Positions 36,617-45,838 of a DNA stretch of 64,000 bases are shown here, piece after piece. Positions within the stretch are counted from its first letter, which is position 1, and every line of letters begins with the position of its first letter. The notes below the pieces were generated by a model, which saw only the letters and a list, made by a program, of their open reading frames with translations, made no database searches and was not told where the DNA came from. This stretch comes from Niallia sp. Man26 (GTDB lineage: Bacteria > Bacillota > Bacilli > Bacillales > Cytobacillaceae), in assembly GCF_022049065.2 (NCBI RefSeq), contig NZ_CP095746.1:124001-188000 (forward strand). The letters are read 5' to 3'. The position numbers and the translations under genes are program-made.

Positions 36617-37212
36617 TGAAAATAGATCATACTTTGCCTCTTGAATATAGTACAGAACAAAATCGGTTAAATATACTTGGTTTTTGGATATTTCTAGGAG
36701 CTGAAATTGCGTTGTTTGGAACACTTTTTGCCTCCTACTTTACTCTCGTTGATCGGACAGGATCTGGACCAACAGGTGCTGAAATATTCGAGATATTACC
36801 AGTGATTATTGAAACGATACTGTTATTGGCAAGCAGTTTTACCATTGGCCTTGGTATAAATGCTATGAGATTAAGAAAGCAGAAAGCAATGGTCACTTTT
36901 TTCGCTCTTACGTTATTACTCGGCTTAGCATTCTTGGGAGTCGAAATTTATGATTTTGTTGTTTATATACATGAAGGTGCTACTCTGCAAACTAGCGGAT
37001 TTACTGCCATTCTCTTCACTCTTTTAGGAACTCATGGAGCTCACGTAGCATTTGGAATTCTTTGGGGAACAATGATTATTTTGCAGGTAATAAGAGATGG
37101 GATAAATGAAAGAACTGCCAATAAAGCTTTTATATTCTCACTATATTGGCATTTTATCGATGTAGTTTGGATCTTCCTTTATAGTTTTGTGTTCTTGAAA
37201 GGAATGATGTAG
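36616..37212 (+). CDS. qoxC: Quinol oxidase subunit III
   Basis: 198-residue subunit with five membrane helices: NILGFWIFLGAEIALFGTLF at the start and GTHGAHVAFGILWG and YWHFIDVVWIFLYS at the end, as in COX3 proteins. The ATG overlaps the TAA of qoxB (TAATG), with AGGAGG 10 bases upstream, indicating coupling. Confidence 0.95.
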   Translation: MKIDHTLPLEYSTEQNRLNILGFWIFLGAEIALFGTLFASYFTLVDRTGSGPTGAEIFEILPVIIETILLLASSFTIGLGINAMRLRKQKAMVTFFALTLLLGLAFLGVEIYDFVVYIHEGATLQTSGFTAILFTLLGTHGAHVAFGILWGTMIILQVIRDGINERTANKAFIFSLYWHFIDVVWIFLYSFVFLKGMM

Positions 37213-37213
37213 A

Positions 37214-37498
37214 ATGGGTGAATTATTTCCAAAGAAACATGTGATTGGGTTTGTGTCTTCCTTAATATTAACCGCAATTGCACTAACTGTTTATTTCTTG
37301 GATATGTCATTTGCTGTTGGATCTACTATATTACTAGTTACTGCCTTTATTCAGGCAATTGTACAATTAGTAATCTTCATGCATGCAGGTGAATCAAAAG
37401 ATAAAAATGTAATATACATTAATATTTATTACGGAGTTTTTATCGCCTTGGTAACTGTTTTTGGAACACTTTTAACTTTAATTTGGGGATATTATTAA
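37214..37498 (+). CDS. qoxD: Quinol oxidase subunit IV
   Basis: 94-residue subunit with three membrane helices (HVIGFVSSLILTAIALTVYF, then AIVQLVIFMHAGESKDKN, typical of COX4/QoxD). It begins one base after the qoxC stop. It is somewhat shorter than the usual QoxD, lacking part of the N-terminal arm. It ends the operon. Confidence 0.92.
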   Translation: MGELFPKKHVIGFVSSLILTAIALTVYFLDMSFAVGSTILLVTAFIQAIVQLVIFMHAGESKDKNVIYINIYYGVFIALVTVFGTLLTLIWGYY

Positions 37499-37530
37499 TA
37501 AAGATAAAATAATTTATGTATTGTATTCTA

Positions 37531-37566
37531 AGCTGGGCATGGTTTAATATGTCCAGTTTTCTTTTT
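37531..37566 (+). terminator. Terminator after qoxABCD
   Basis: AGCTGGGCAT and ATGTCCAGTT pair with G-U wobbles and are followed by TTCTTTTTT. Confidence 0.7.
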
Positions 37567-37846
37567 TATTTGGTAAGTTATGCAGCCGTTGGTCATATTC
37601 AAAGTTTTTTTATTGTTACCTGTTTTGGCATAAATTTGCTTGGTTGTTTGCGGAAATTTATGCTTTCTAATAGTAGGTGGGTAAAGGGTTATCCTACTAA
37701 CATTAGAGATTATAGCAAAGTTAATTAAGAAAATTTAAAAGAGACATTATCGAATAGGTAAGGTTTAAGTGGAGCGTCTACACTTATCTGGACAGAAAAA
37801 TTAAGGTCACGTACACTTGATCTAAAACAGATGAGGAGAACCCACT

Positions 37847-38131
37847 ATGACAAAACGAGAACGCCGTACTTTCACGCCCGAGTTTAAAAAGCAAATGGTG
37901 CAGCTATACCAGAATGGAAAAACGAAACGAGCCTTTATTGATGAATATGATCTGACTCCGTCATCTCTTGACCGGTGGATCAACCAGGATGAAACCTCCG
38001 GTTCTTTTAAAGAAAAAGACAATCGTTCTTCTGAACAACAGGAGCTTTTAGAACTCCGCAAGGAACTAAAACAGCTAAGAATGGAGAACGACATTTTAAA
38101 GCAAGCCGCGCTGATAATGGGACGAAAGTAA
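37847..38131 (+). CDS. IS3-family transposase OrfA
   Basis: 94-residue helix-turn-helix protein of an IS3-family element: RRTFTPEFKKQMVQLYQNGK at the start, then YDLTPSSLDRWINQ, and a leucine-zipper end (LLELRKELKQLRMENDILKQ). ATGAGGAGAA precedes the ATG. OrfB lies in the -1 frame, as usual for a programmed frameshift that makes the OrfAB transposase. Confidence 0.92.
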   Translation: MTKRERRTFTPEFKKQMVQLYQNGKTKRAFIDEYDLTPSSLDRWINQDETSGSFKEKDNRSSEQQELLELRKELKQLRMENDILKQAALIMGRK

Positions 38132-38971
38132 ATGTCATTAAGCAAAATAAAGACAAATACTCGGTATCAGCAATGTGCAGCGTCCTACAAATCTCACGTA
38201 GTACGTATTATTTATTATGAGGCCAAAGAACGTCAGTCAGAAGACGACGTAACAGGCACTGTTATAGAAATTTTTAAACAAAATCGCAACACCTATGGCA
38301 CGCGTAAGATTAAAGTCGAGCTTTACAAGCGTGGATTTACAGTTTCTAGAAGACGAATTGGCCGTATCATGGAGGAGCAAGGGCTAGTTTCCTCCTATAC
38401 AGTAGCACAGTTCAAGCCACAGAAAACTCCCTGTAATGAGTCGGCTCAGGCAAACGAATTGAAACGTAAGTTTCAGCAGACAGAAGTAAAAAAAGTAGTG
38501 GTCAGTGATTTAACATACGTTAAAGTCAAAAATAAATGGCATTACGTATGTATCTTTGTCGATCTTTTTAATCGAGAAATCATTGGTTTCAGTACAGGAA
38601 CCAACAAAGATGCGAGCCTTGTCGCACGAGCTTTTTCTTCTATTCAAGGTGATCTGCGGGATATCCAGCTGTTCCACACCGACCGTGGTAGCGAGTTTAA
38701 AAACCAGCTCATCGACCAAACGTTAGCGGCCTTCCAGATTGGTCGCTCTTTAAGCATGAAAGGCTGTCCATATGATAACGCTGTAGCGGAAGCTACATTT
38801 AAAATCATTAAAACAGAGTTTATTAGCCAAATGAAATTTGATAGTTTAGAATATTTAACGCTAGAATTCAGTGACTATGTTAACTGTTATAACAAGCTTC
38901 GAATCCATGGAACACTAGGTTATGTAAGCCCCATTGACTACAAACAATCGTCCCTTAAAAAAGCTGTTTGA
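38128..38971 (+). pseudogene. IS3-family transposase OrfB with 4-base insertion
   Basis: The natural beginning of OrfB, VNVIKQNKDKYSVSAMCSVL and QISRSTYY, is in the -1 frame and hits a stop at 38218. The rest of the protein, YEAKERQSEDDV onward to the DDE domain (VVSDLTYVKVKNKWHYVC, FHTDRGSEFKNQL, CPYDNAVAEATFKIIKTE), is in the next frame. The sequence TATTATTTATTATGAG has four extra bases (TTAT) compared with what would join them. The ATG at 38132 gives an open frame but its first 30 residues are out-of-frame nonsense. Confidence 0.85.
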
Positions 38972-39090
38972 TTTAATGTTGACAATCCAAAGAATGTTTT
39001 AGTACCTATAAAATTAGGAAAAAAGGACAAAGTAAAATCTTCATATTATAATTCCAAGATATCTCAGTCGAAAGCACTTAACTCCTAAAA

Positions 39091-39291
39091 TTAGCGATCA
39101 GCAGTTATAACAAGATATAAACCATTACTTAATTTTACTGTATCCCCTCTAACAGCTAGGGCTACTTCCCTTACTAACGATTGCTGTTCTTTCTCTTCTT
39201 TTGCCTGAATGAAAAGTGCATTTCCAGAGTTAATTGTTTCATTTGTATGACTACTGCTTCCAATAACGGCAAAAATTTTAATGTCTTCCAC
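39091..39291 (-). CDS. Small capping protein paired with YIEGIA protein
   Basis: 66-residue soluble protein (VEDIKIFAVIGSSSHTNETI, then ALFIQAKEEKEQQSLVREVA and VKLSNGLYLVITAD), resembling the short proteins annotated as capping subunits of YIEGIA membrane proteins in Bacillus. I chose the GTG at 39291 with AAAGGAG nine bases upstream, inside the end of the preceding gene; the two genes overlap by 14 bases. Function is unknown. Confidence 0.65.
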   Translation of the reverse strand: MEDIKIFAVIGSSSHTNETINSGNALFIQAKEEKEQQSLVREVALAVRGDTVKLSNGLYLVITADR

Positions 39292-40195
39292 AATTATTTC
39301 TCCTTTTTTGTAAATATTTATGATTCTTTTGGACTGTTTCAAGAACAGGGGTGCGAAGAATAGAAGAAATCATATTATCAATATTATGAATTATAGGTAC
39401 GATTACAAAAGCAATTCTCCCGTTAGAATAATCTTTTCTGGTAAAATGGTACCTTTTTAAGCCAAGAGTTCTGGTGATTTCAAATAAAATAGCTTGTCTT
39501 TGGCCAAAATTATCAAGGAAGATTCTATAGTGTTCTTGTTTAGGGCTTAAAATAACAGCTATCCCCTCTTGAAGTATCATCTCTTGCCCACGAATACTAC
39601 CTATACGATTAGAAATAAACATATCATCTGCATAAAGCTCGTTATTTTTTATAATTATCTTTGCTTGGTTTACTACTGCAAAATCAGATATAGTTTTCCC
39701 TTTTGAGAAACGGACTAAGATTAAAAAGATTAAAATTCCCCCTAATATTCCCAAGCTTATACGGATGAACACTGGCATTGTTTCGAGTGACTCAGCTATG
39801 ACACTTATTGTTAATGCAACAAATAAAGCTATATAATTTCTCGCCTCGTAGGTCTTCGAAATACCATCGATATAAGCACTTCCGCGTTTTGTGTATTCGG
39901 TTTCTTCTAAGGATTTTAGGCTGTCTTGTTCTAACTTTCTAACACCCTGAAATTGAGTTATTGCCAAAGCTAAAAAAGTAGCAGCTGTAACGTTATTTGT
40001 CATTATTGCAGGGATGAAAGTTGCCCCTAATGTTGATGCAACAAAACCAAGTGCAATTTGGCTAAGAACCCCATTTGGATAGGTGGGATATTGTCTATAG
40101 TCCTCTCTTAAAATAAGTACCCTAGCAAGTGTACCACCAATTATTCCTATAATAATTAAAATTAAATGTGGGGTAGATAGAATTTGTGCTCTCAT
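39278..40195 (-). CDS. YIEGIA-family membrane protein
   Basis: 305-residue membrane protein of the YIEGIA family. The family signature appears as SAYIDGISKTYEARNY, with hydrophobic segments before it (LILIIIGIIGGTLARVLI) and after (ISLGILGGILIFLILV), then a soluble C-terminal domain. The ATG at 40195 follows GAGGAGGGGG and is preferred over the earlier in-frame start at 40225. It is in an operon with its small capping partner. The family is common in spore-formers; its role is unknown to me. Confidence 0.78.
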   Translation of the reverse strand: MRAQILSTPHLILIIIGIIGGTLARVLILREDYRQYPTYPNGVLSQIALGFVASTLGATFIPAIMTNNVTAATFLALAITQFQGVRKLEQDSLKSLEETEYTKRGSAYIDGISKTYEARNYIALFVALTISVIAESLETMPVFIRISLGILGGILIFLILVRFSKGKTISDFAVVNQAKIIIKNNELYADDMFISNRIGSIRGQEMILQEGIAVILSPKQEHYRIFLDNFGQRQAILFEITRTLGLKRYHFTRKDYSNGRIAFVIVPIIHNIDNMISSILRTPVLETVQKNHKYLQKRRNNCGRH

Positions 40196-40365
40196 TTTTT
40201 CCCCCTCCTCATATCTACTTTTCAAAAATATTATCTCCGCAAATGAATAATGTATTCAGGTTTATAATAATAAAATGAACTTTGTATGGTTGGAGAAAAT
40301 TTCAAAAAATATCATTCATATTAAAGTTTAGTTTAGATAAAAATAGATTTGGGAGGTGAAAAAAT

Positions 40366-40530
40366 ATGTTTAATAAAAATAAGTTTTTAGGTGTAATAAA
40401 TAATATGGGAAATCCAGATGATATAAGTCTGTTAAATAATTTAGGAATTAAAGAATCAAACGAACCATTCATTGAAATAAATAATCCATTTGAGTTGAAA
40501 GAACCAGTTGAAATTAGAGAACCACAGTAA
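40366..40530 (+). CDS. 54-residue orphan protein
   Basis: Short acidic protein MFNKNKFLGVINNMGNPDDI, then SLLNNLGIKESNEPFIEINN and a PFELKEPVEIREPQ tail. A strong GGGAGGTGA ribosome site stands seven bases before the ATG, and a strong terminator follows 20 bases after the stop, so it looks like a real single-gene unit. No signal peptide or membrane segment is present. I recognise no family. Confidence 0.62.
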   Translation: MFNKNKFLGVINNMGNPDDISLLNNLGIKESNEPFIEINNPFELKEPVEIREPQ

Positions 40531-40550
40531 TATAAAGCAATGAATACACT

Positions 40551-40594
40551 GAGAAAAAACTCTGATTAAAATATTGAACAGAGTTTTTTCTCAT
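40551..40594 (+). terminator. Terminator after 54-residue gene
   Basis: GAGAAAAAACTCTG and CAGAGTTTTTTCTC form a perfect 14-bp stem; the descending arm supplies the T-run. Confidence 0.85.
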
Positions 40595-40781
40595 AAAATT
40601 AGGATAAGTTAAATTTATATTGGATTTTTATTGATTATTATTTTATTTTCTAACCACTTAGGATAAATGAAACGAGTATTCACTTAATAAAGCCTATTAT
40701 ATTTTAAAGAAATTGTTTCAATATCTCATATTTAAGGAAATACTACACTGAATAACGAACCAGCCAATGGAGGTAATTAGT

Positions 40782-42779
40782 TTGGAGAATAAAAAGCAGA
40801 AAGATTCAATTCATAAAGGAGAAAACCATGAAAATAATCACCATCACGGAGGAATCTTTGGAGGTAATACAGAACTTATTTTTTCATTACTATGTGGTGC
40901 CTTATTAGGAATTGGTTATCTGATAAGTATAACGAAAGATAATGTCAGTTTAATATCCATTACTTTGTATGTTATAGCGTATTTTTTTGGCGGATTTTTT
41001 ACGCTTAAAGAAGCTATTTCATCTATAAAAAAAGGAAAATTTGAAATAGACTTTCTAATGATCTTGGCAGCAATTGGGGCAGCTTTTCTAGGTGAGTGGG
41101 CTGAAGGTGCATTGTTACTGTTTTTGTTTAGTGCAGGACATGCACTAGAACATTTTGCGATGAATAGAGCGCGTAATTCAATATCTGCCCTTGCTGATAT
41201 TGCCCCTAGAACAGCTATTGTCAGAATTGGAAAAGATCAAAAAGAAGTGCCTATCGAGGATTTGACAATCGGAGATATCGTAATTGTAAAGCCTAATAGC
41301 AAAATATCAGCTGATGGAGTGGTCGTGAAAGGTAAGAGTAGTGTTAATCAAGCTCCAATAACGGGTGAGAGCATGCCTGTTGATAAAATTCCTATAAGTA
41401 ATCCAGATAATATATCGGAGAAAAATCTACCTTCTGAAAGTAGAGTGTTTTCTGGAACCATTAATGGTACTGATACTTTAGAAGTTAAGGTATTAAAAGA
41501 GGCTAACGATTCGACTTTAAGTCGTTTAATAAAATTAGTGAAAGAAACGGAATCACAGAAATCGCCTACTCAATTATTTACTGATCGTTTTGAGAAGTAT
41601 TTTGTCCCAGCTATACTTATATTGGTGTTTTTACTTCTTTTTGCTTTTCTTGTTTTAGATGAAACATTTAGTGAAAGCTTTTATCGGGCAATGGCAGTTT
41701 TGGTTGCAGCAAGCCCTTGCGCATTAGCTATTTCTACGCCAAGTGCTGTATTAAGTGGAGTAGCAAGAGCTGCTCGTGGAGGTGTATTAATAAAAGGTGG
41801 GTTACCTCTTGAAAATTTAGGAGAATTAAAAGCAATAGCCTTTGATAAAACAGGAACATTGACGGAGGGTAAACCAAAACTAAATAAAATCGTAACTGTT
41901 AATAATGTTAGTGAGGAAGAGTTATTATTAACTACTATTGCGGTAGAGAAATTAAGTGATCATCCACTAGCAGCCGCCATAGTAAAAGGTGGAGTAGAGA
42001 AACTCGGAAATAGACCAATAGAAGAAGCAGATAGTTTAAAAGCCGTTACGGGAAGAGGTGTTACGGCACAGTTAAATAATGAAACCATTTATATTGGAAA
42101 CAGAAGTTTATTTGAGGAGCACCTCTCCATTAGTTTACCCGATGATTTATCAAACAGTTTAAATGAATTGGAGTCAAATGGAAATACTGCGATGATAGTA
42201 AAAAAAGAAGAAATGTTTCTGGGTATTATTGGACTGATGGATACTCCAAAAGAAGAGGCTGAATCTGTTATTAAAAGTTTGCGGAAGTACGGAATAAAAC
42301 GAATGATAATGATTACAGGTGATAATCAACGAGTAGCGGATAGTATTGCGAAATTAATCGGAATTAAAGAGGCTTGGGGAGGACTACTACCTGAAGATAA
42401 GGTTAAAGCAATAAATGATCTTAAAGAAACTGAAAAGAAGGTTGCTATGGTAGGGGATGGTGTTAATGATGCTCCTGCTATGGCAAAAAGTTCTGTTGGT
42501 ATTGCAATGGGTGCTGCAGGGTCAGATGTTGCGTTAGAAACAGCAGATATCGCCTTGATGGCAGATAATTTAAATGATTTACCTTTCGCAATAAATCTAA
42601 GTAGGAAAAGTAAATCCATAATAAAGCAAAATTTATGGATAAGTTTAGGCGTTACTGCTTTCCTGATACCTGCAACTTTATTTGGTTTTACTGGAATTGG
42701 GTTAGCTGTTTTAATACATGAGGGATCCACAATACTTGTTGTTTTTAATGCATTAAGACTTTTAGCTTTAAAAAAATAA
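40782..42779 (+). CDS. P1B-4-type metal ATPase (Fe/Co/Zn efflux, PfeT/ZosA-like)
   Basis: 665-residue heavy-metal ATPase. The transport site motif in helix 6 is SPCALA (not CPC), and the last helix region has LIHEGSTILVV, the HEG-S/T signature of the P1B-4 group, which exports Fe2+ or Co2+ (Bacillus PfeT, formerly ZosA). P-domain DKTGTLTEGKP, HP motif SDHPLAAAI and GDGVNDAPAMA are present. The N-terminus is short and His-rich (ENHENNHHHGG) with no HMA domain. The ATG at 40767 overlaps the ribosome site, so I prefer TTG at 40782 after TGGAGG. No clear Fur/PerR or CzrA site was seen upstream. Confidence 0.9.
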   Translation: MENKKQKDSIHKGENHENNHHHGGIFGGNTELIFSLLCGALLGIGYLISITKDNVSLISITLYVIAYFFGGFFTLKEAISSIKKGKFEIDFLMILAAIGAAFLGEWAEGALLLFLFSAGHALEHFAMNRARNSISALADIAPRTAIVRIGKDQKEVPIEDLTIGDIVIVKPNSKISADGVVVKGKSSVNQAPITGESMPVDKIPISNPDNISEKNLPSESRVFSGTINGTDTLEVKVLKEANDSTLSRLIKLVKETESQKSPTQLFTDRFEKYFVPAILILVFLLLFAFLVLDETFSESFYRAMAVLVAASPCALAISTPSAVLSGVARAARGGVLIKGGLPLENLGELKAIAFDKTGTLTEGKPKLNKIVTVNNVSEEELLLTTIAVEKLSDHPLAAAIVKGGVEKLGNRPIEEADSLKAVTGRGVTAQLNNETIYIGNRSLFEEHLSISLPDDLSNSLNELESNGNTAMIVKKEEMFLGIIGLMDTPKEEAESVIKSLRKYGIKRMIMITGDNQRVADSIAKLIGIKEAWGGLLPEDKVKAINDLKETEKKVAMVGDGVNDAPAMAKSSVGIAMGAAGSDVALETADIALMADNLNDLPFAINLSRKSKSIIKQNLWISLGVTAFLIPATLFGFTGIGLAVLIHEGSTILVVFNALRLLALKK

Positions 42780-42954
42780 TTTTCTGTATACCACAAATAA
42801 TATTTAAATACGGGAAGGTAAAGTAGTTTAGATTAATGTGTAATATATCCCATTAGAATTATAGTAAACAGTTGCTTTTTTTAGTAAATAAAAAAGGGGA
42901 ATTATATATTTATGCTATAATAGAGAAATTAGAACTAAATAAGGGGATTACATA

Positions 42955-43293
42955 ATGGGATCTTTACATGAAAAAAATGAGGGGAAGACAAAACAATATA
43001 TAAATCAACTGGATGAGGAAACATTATTTATAGTGTCTCAAACGTTTAAGGCTCTTTCTGAACCAACACGGATAAAAATATTGCATTTGTTAGCAGAAAG
43101 ACCGCACTCTGTAAATGAAATAGCAGAAAGGTTGGAGATGTTACAATCAACTGTTTCTCATCAATTAAGTTTTCTGAAAAATTTGAGGCTTGTTAAATAT
43201 AAAAGAGAAGGAACTACTATGATTTATTCGTGTGATGATGCGCATGTAATGGGTGTATTAGAACAAATGATTGATCATGCACAACACCATTAA
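42955..43293 (+). CDS. czrA: Zinc-responsive ArsR-family repressor CzrA
   Basis: 112-residue ArsR/SmtB-family protein with [20 protein letters not shown], the recognition helix around [14 protein letters not shown], and a C-terminal helix [21 protein letters not shown]. The residues D95, H97, H108 and H111 reproduce the spacing of the CzrA alpha-5 zinc site (D-x-H, then H eleven residues on, then H three further). Zn2+ or Co2+ binding would release it from DNA. AAGGGGATT precedes the ATG. It sits between the P1B-4 ATPase and cadA. Matching operators are at 13557, 14728 and 43417, but I saw none before czrA itself. Confidence 0.9.
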   Translation: MGSLHEKNEGKTKQYINQLDEETLFIVSQTFKALSEPTRIKILHLLAERPHSVNEIAERLEMLQSTVSHQLSFLKNLRLVKYKREGTTMIYSCDDAHVMGVLEQMIDHAQHH

Positions 43294-43323
43294 TAAGAAG
43301 ATTATTTAGAAAGAATATGGGGT

Positions 43324-43356
43324 AAAAGGATGGTGGAGTGTATACCATCCTTTTTT
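43324..43356 (+). terminator. Terminator after czrA
   Basis: AAAAGGATGGT and ACCATCCTTTTTT form an 11-bp stem with U-run. Confidence 0.88.
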
Positions 43357-43377
43357 ATTCTTAAAAGTTGATAACCA

Positions 43378-43438
43378 TTGACACTTGTTTTGGATAGTAT
43401 ATAATACATATATGGTTATATGAATATTTGGTCATATA
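43378..43438 (+). promoter_or_regulatory. cadA promoter with CzrA-type operator
   Basis: TTGACA (43378-43383), 16 bases, TATAAT (43400-43405), then TATATGA-N8-TCATATA (43417-43438). The near-consensus promoter is overlaid downstream by the same operator found at czcO and czcD. Confidence 0.87.
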
Positions 43439-43477
43439 TAAGTTTTTGAACGCTTGTAGAAAGGGGAAAGAGTATTT

Positions 43478-45706
43478 ATGGAAGAAGTCAGACAACAGTT
43501 AAAAAAGGAATTTTTATTAGAGGGTCTTGACTGTGCTAACTGTGCAATGAAAATTGAAAGAGGAGTTTCGTCTATAAATGGTGTAAAGGATTGTAATGTG
43601 AATTTTGCTACACAGACAATATCCTTGCGATACGAAAGTAACGAAGAAGAAAGTATATTATTAAATACAAAGAAAACAATTAATCGTTTAGAGCCACATG
43701 TTAAGTTAGTTGAAAAACAAAGTGGGAGAAGGAATACTAAACTCATAAGCCATGGTCATGCTCATAGCCATAATCATGACCATTCCCACAATGATGCAAA
43801 TGACCATAATCATGGCCATTCCCATTCCCATGAGCATGGAAGTAATGATATCAAAAAAATGATTAGTCGTTTATTCTTAGGTGGACTAATTTTTGGTTTA
43901 GGGATTTTTGCGCCAATAACAGGAATGACCGAATTGATGGTGTTCTTACTTGCTTATGTTATAGTTGGTGGCGATATTGTATTAAGAGCAATAAAAAATA
44001 TAACAAGAGGGCAAGTCTTCGATGAGCATTTCCTTATGGCTATTGCTACAATCGGTGCTTTTGCTATTCAGGAGTATCCAGAAGGTGTAGCCGTAATGCT
44101 ATTTTATCAGGTCGGTGAGCTATTCCAATCAATTGCAGTTAATCGTTCTAGAAAATCAATCAGCAGTTTAATGGATATTCGACCAGACTTTGCCAATCTT
44201 CAAGTTGGATTAGATGTCAAAAAAGTATCACCCGAAGATGTTGAAATTGGCGATATTATTGTAATTAAACCTGGAGAAAAGGTTCCATTAGATGGTGTTA
44301 TATTAGAAGGAACTTCGAGCGTTGACACATCTGCATTAACAGGGGAATCAGTGCCACGTGATGTAACTGTGGGAAGTGATATATTAAGTGGTTTTATTAA
44401 CAAAAATGGTCTTCTGACGGTAGAAGTAAAAAAAGAATTTGGAGAATCAACTGTTTCTAAAATTTTAGAATTAGTACAAAATGCTAGCAATAGAAAAGCT
44501 AAAACGGAGAACTTTATCACTAAATTCGCTCGTTACTATACACCAGTTGTTGTAATTATTGCATTACTGTTAGCTATTGTTCCACCCTTACTTTTTAGTG
44601 GAGCTACCTTCTCAGACTGGGTATATAGAGCCCTTATCTTTTTAGTTATTTCCTGTCCTTGTGCTTTAGTTGTTTCTATTCCTTTAGGCTTTTTCGGTGG
44701 AATTGGAGCAGCCTCTAAAAAAGGAATATTAGTAAAAGGTAGTAACTATTTGGAAGCACTTAATGATGTTAAGTATGTCGTATTTGATAAAACAGGAACC
44801 CTTACAAAAGGTGTATTTGAAGTAGACTCGGTTTATCCTGTTAATGGATACTCAGAGGAAGAAATAATTAAGTTTGCTGCTTACGCTGAAACACACTCCA
44901 ATCATCCAATTGCTGACTCAATTAGAAAGGCCTTTGGAGATAAGATAAAGGAAGAATTAATTCAAGACTATAATGAAATAGCTGGTCATGGTATTTCTGT
45001 AGTAGTGGACGGAAAAGAAATACTAGCTGGAAACGATAAACTTATGCAAAAAGAAAAGGTTGATTTTTACAGGAATAACGAAATTGGTACGATTGTTTAT
45101 GTTGCATACGATAAACAATTCGTAGGTTCCATTGCAATTTCAGACCAAATAAAAGCGGACTCCTATAGCGCGATACAAACACTAAAAAGAATAGGCATCA
45201 AGAAGACCGTTATGTTAACAGGGGATTCTAAAGTGGTTGGGAAAAGGGTAGGAGAACTGCTTGAAATAGATGAGGTTCATGCAGAGTTACTTCCTCAAAA
45301 TAAAGTAGAAGAAATAGAGAAATTAGATGCTTCTAAGAATGCTAAAGACAAAATTTTGTTTGTTGGAGACGGTATTAATGATACTCCAGTATTAGCTAGA
45401 GCAGATGTAGGAATGGCTATGGGGGGGTTAGGTTCAGATGCAGCAATTGAAGCGGCTGATATTGTTATTATGACAGATGAACCTTCTAAAATAGCCACGG
45501 CAATCTCACTTGCTAAGCGGACTAGACGTATTGTATGGCAAAACATTATTTTCGCATTAGGAGTAAAGGCAATCTTTCTATTGTTAGGGGCTTTTGGTAT
45601 TGCAACAATGTGGGAAGCCGTATTTTCTGATGTAGGAGTTACACTTATCGCAGTATTGAATGCTATGAGAATACTAAAAGTAACAAATGACGATCCTTTT
45701 TCTTAA
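43478..45706 (+). CDS. cadA: P1B-2-type Zn/Cd/Pb-exporting ATPase
   Basis: 742-residue heavy-metal ATPase. One N-terminal HMA domain (LLEGLDCANCAMKIERGV) is followed by a His-rich linker around residues 88-125 (HGHAHSHNHDHSHND and more), then eight membrane helices with the CPC site (ISCPCALVVSIPLG), DKTGTLTKG, HSNHPIADSI and GDGINDTPVLA. The C-terminal SDVGVTLIAVLNAMRIL has the Asp of P1B-2 enzymes. The His-rich insert suggests zinc binding. AAAGGGGAAAG precedes the ATG and a CzrA-type operator covers the promoter. It forms a unit with the upstream czrA although a terminator separates them. Confidence 0.96.
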   Translation: MEEVRQQLKKEFLLEGLDCANCAMKIERGVSSINGVKDCNVNFATQTISLRYESNEEESILLNTKKTINRLEPHVKLVEKQSGRRNTKLISHGHAHSHNHDHSHNDANDHNHGHSHSHEHGSNDIKKMISRLFLGGLIFGLGIFAPITGMTELMVFLLAYVIVGGDIVLRAIKNITRGQVFDEHFLMAIATIGAFAIQEYPEGVAVMLFYQVGELFQSIAVNRSRKSISSLMDIRPDFANLQVGLDVKKVSPEDVEIGDIIVIKPGEKVPLDGVILEGTSSVDTSALTGESVPRDVTVGSDILSGFINKNGLLTVEVKKEFGESTVSKILELVQNASNRKAKTENFITKFARYYTPVVVIIALLLAIVPPLLFSGATFSDWVYRALIFLVISCPCALVVSIPLGFFGGIGAASKKGILVKGSNYLEALNDVKYVVFDKTGTLTKGVFEVDSVYPVNGYSEEEIIKFAAYAETHSNHPIADSIRKAFGDKIKEELIQDYNEIAGHGISVVVDGKEILAGNDKLMQKEKVDFYRNNEIGTIVYVAYDKQFVGSIAISDQIKADSYSAIQTLKRIGIKKTVMLTGDSKVVGKRVGELLEIDEVHAELLPQNKVEEIEKLDASKNAKDKILFVGDGINDTPVLARADVGMAMGGLGSDAAIEAADIVIMTDEPSKIATAISLAKRTRRIVWQNIIFALGVKAIFLLLGAFGIATMWEAVFSDVGVTLIAVLNAMRILKVTNDDPFS

Positions 45707-45721
45707 TCCTAATAATTAGCT

Positions 45722-45770
45722 AAAACAGCATCATTATTTAGTAACTAAGCTGATAATGATGCTGTTTTTT
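45722..45770 (+). terminator. Terminator after cadA
   Basis: AAAACAGCATCATTAT and ATAATGATGCTGTTTT form a perfect 16-bp stem followed by TT. Confidence 0.9.
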
Positions 45771-45838
45771 GCAATTTACTTTTATGGATATATACTGATG
45801 TTGAATTTCACCTGTAAAATTAATTAGGAGAAGTCGAT

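Larger units (their letters stand above)
37775..38984 (+). mobile_element. IS3-family insertion sequence, orfB frameshifted
   Basis: About 1.2 kb element holding orfA and orfB. Imperfect terminal inverted repeats were found: GTCTACACTTATCTGGACAG at 37776 and, on the other strand, GTCAACATTAAATCAAACAG ending at 38983; about 12 of 20 bases agree, mainly GTC-ACA at the tip and ACAG at the base. No target duplication could be seen. OrfB carries a four-base insertion, so this copy is probably inactive alone. It sits directly behind qoxABCD. Confidence 0.8.

Noticed and set aside
37516..37728. 70-codon hydrophobic frame behind qoxD
   Set aside because: It runs through the qox terminator and has no ribosome site.
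38132..38230. ATG at 38132 as true start of OrfB
   Set aside because: The first 30 residues are in the wrong frame; the conserved OrfB beginning is readable in the -1 frame up to the four-base insertion.
42781..42954. CzrA operator before czrA
   Set aside because: No TATATGA/TCATATA pair with eight-base spacing was found; TATATTTATGCTATAAT is not a match.
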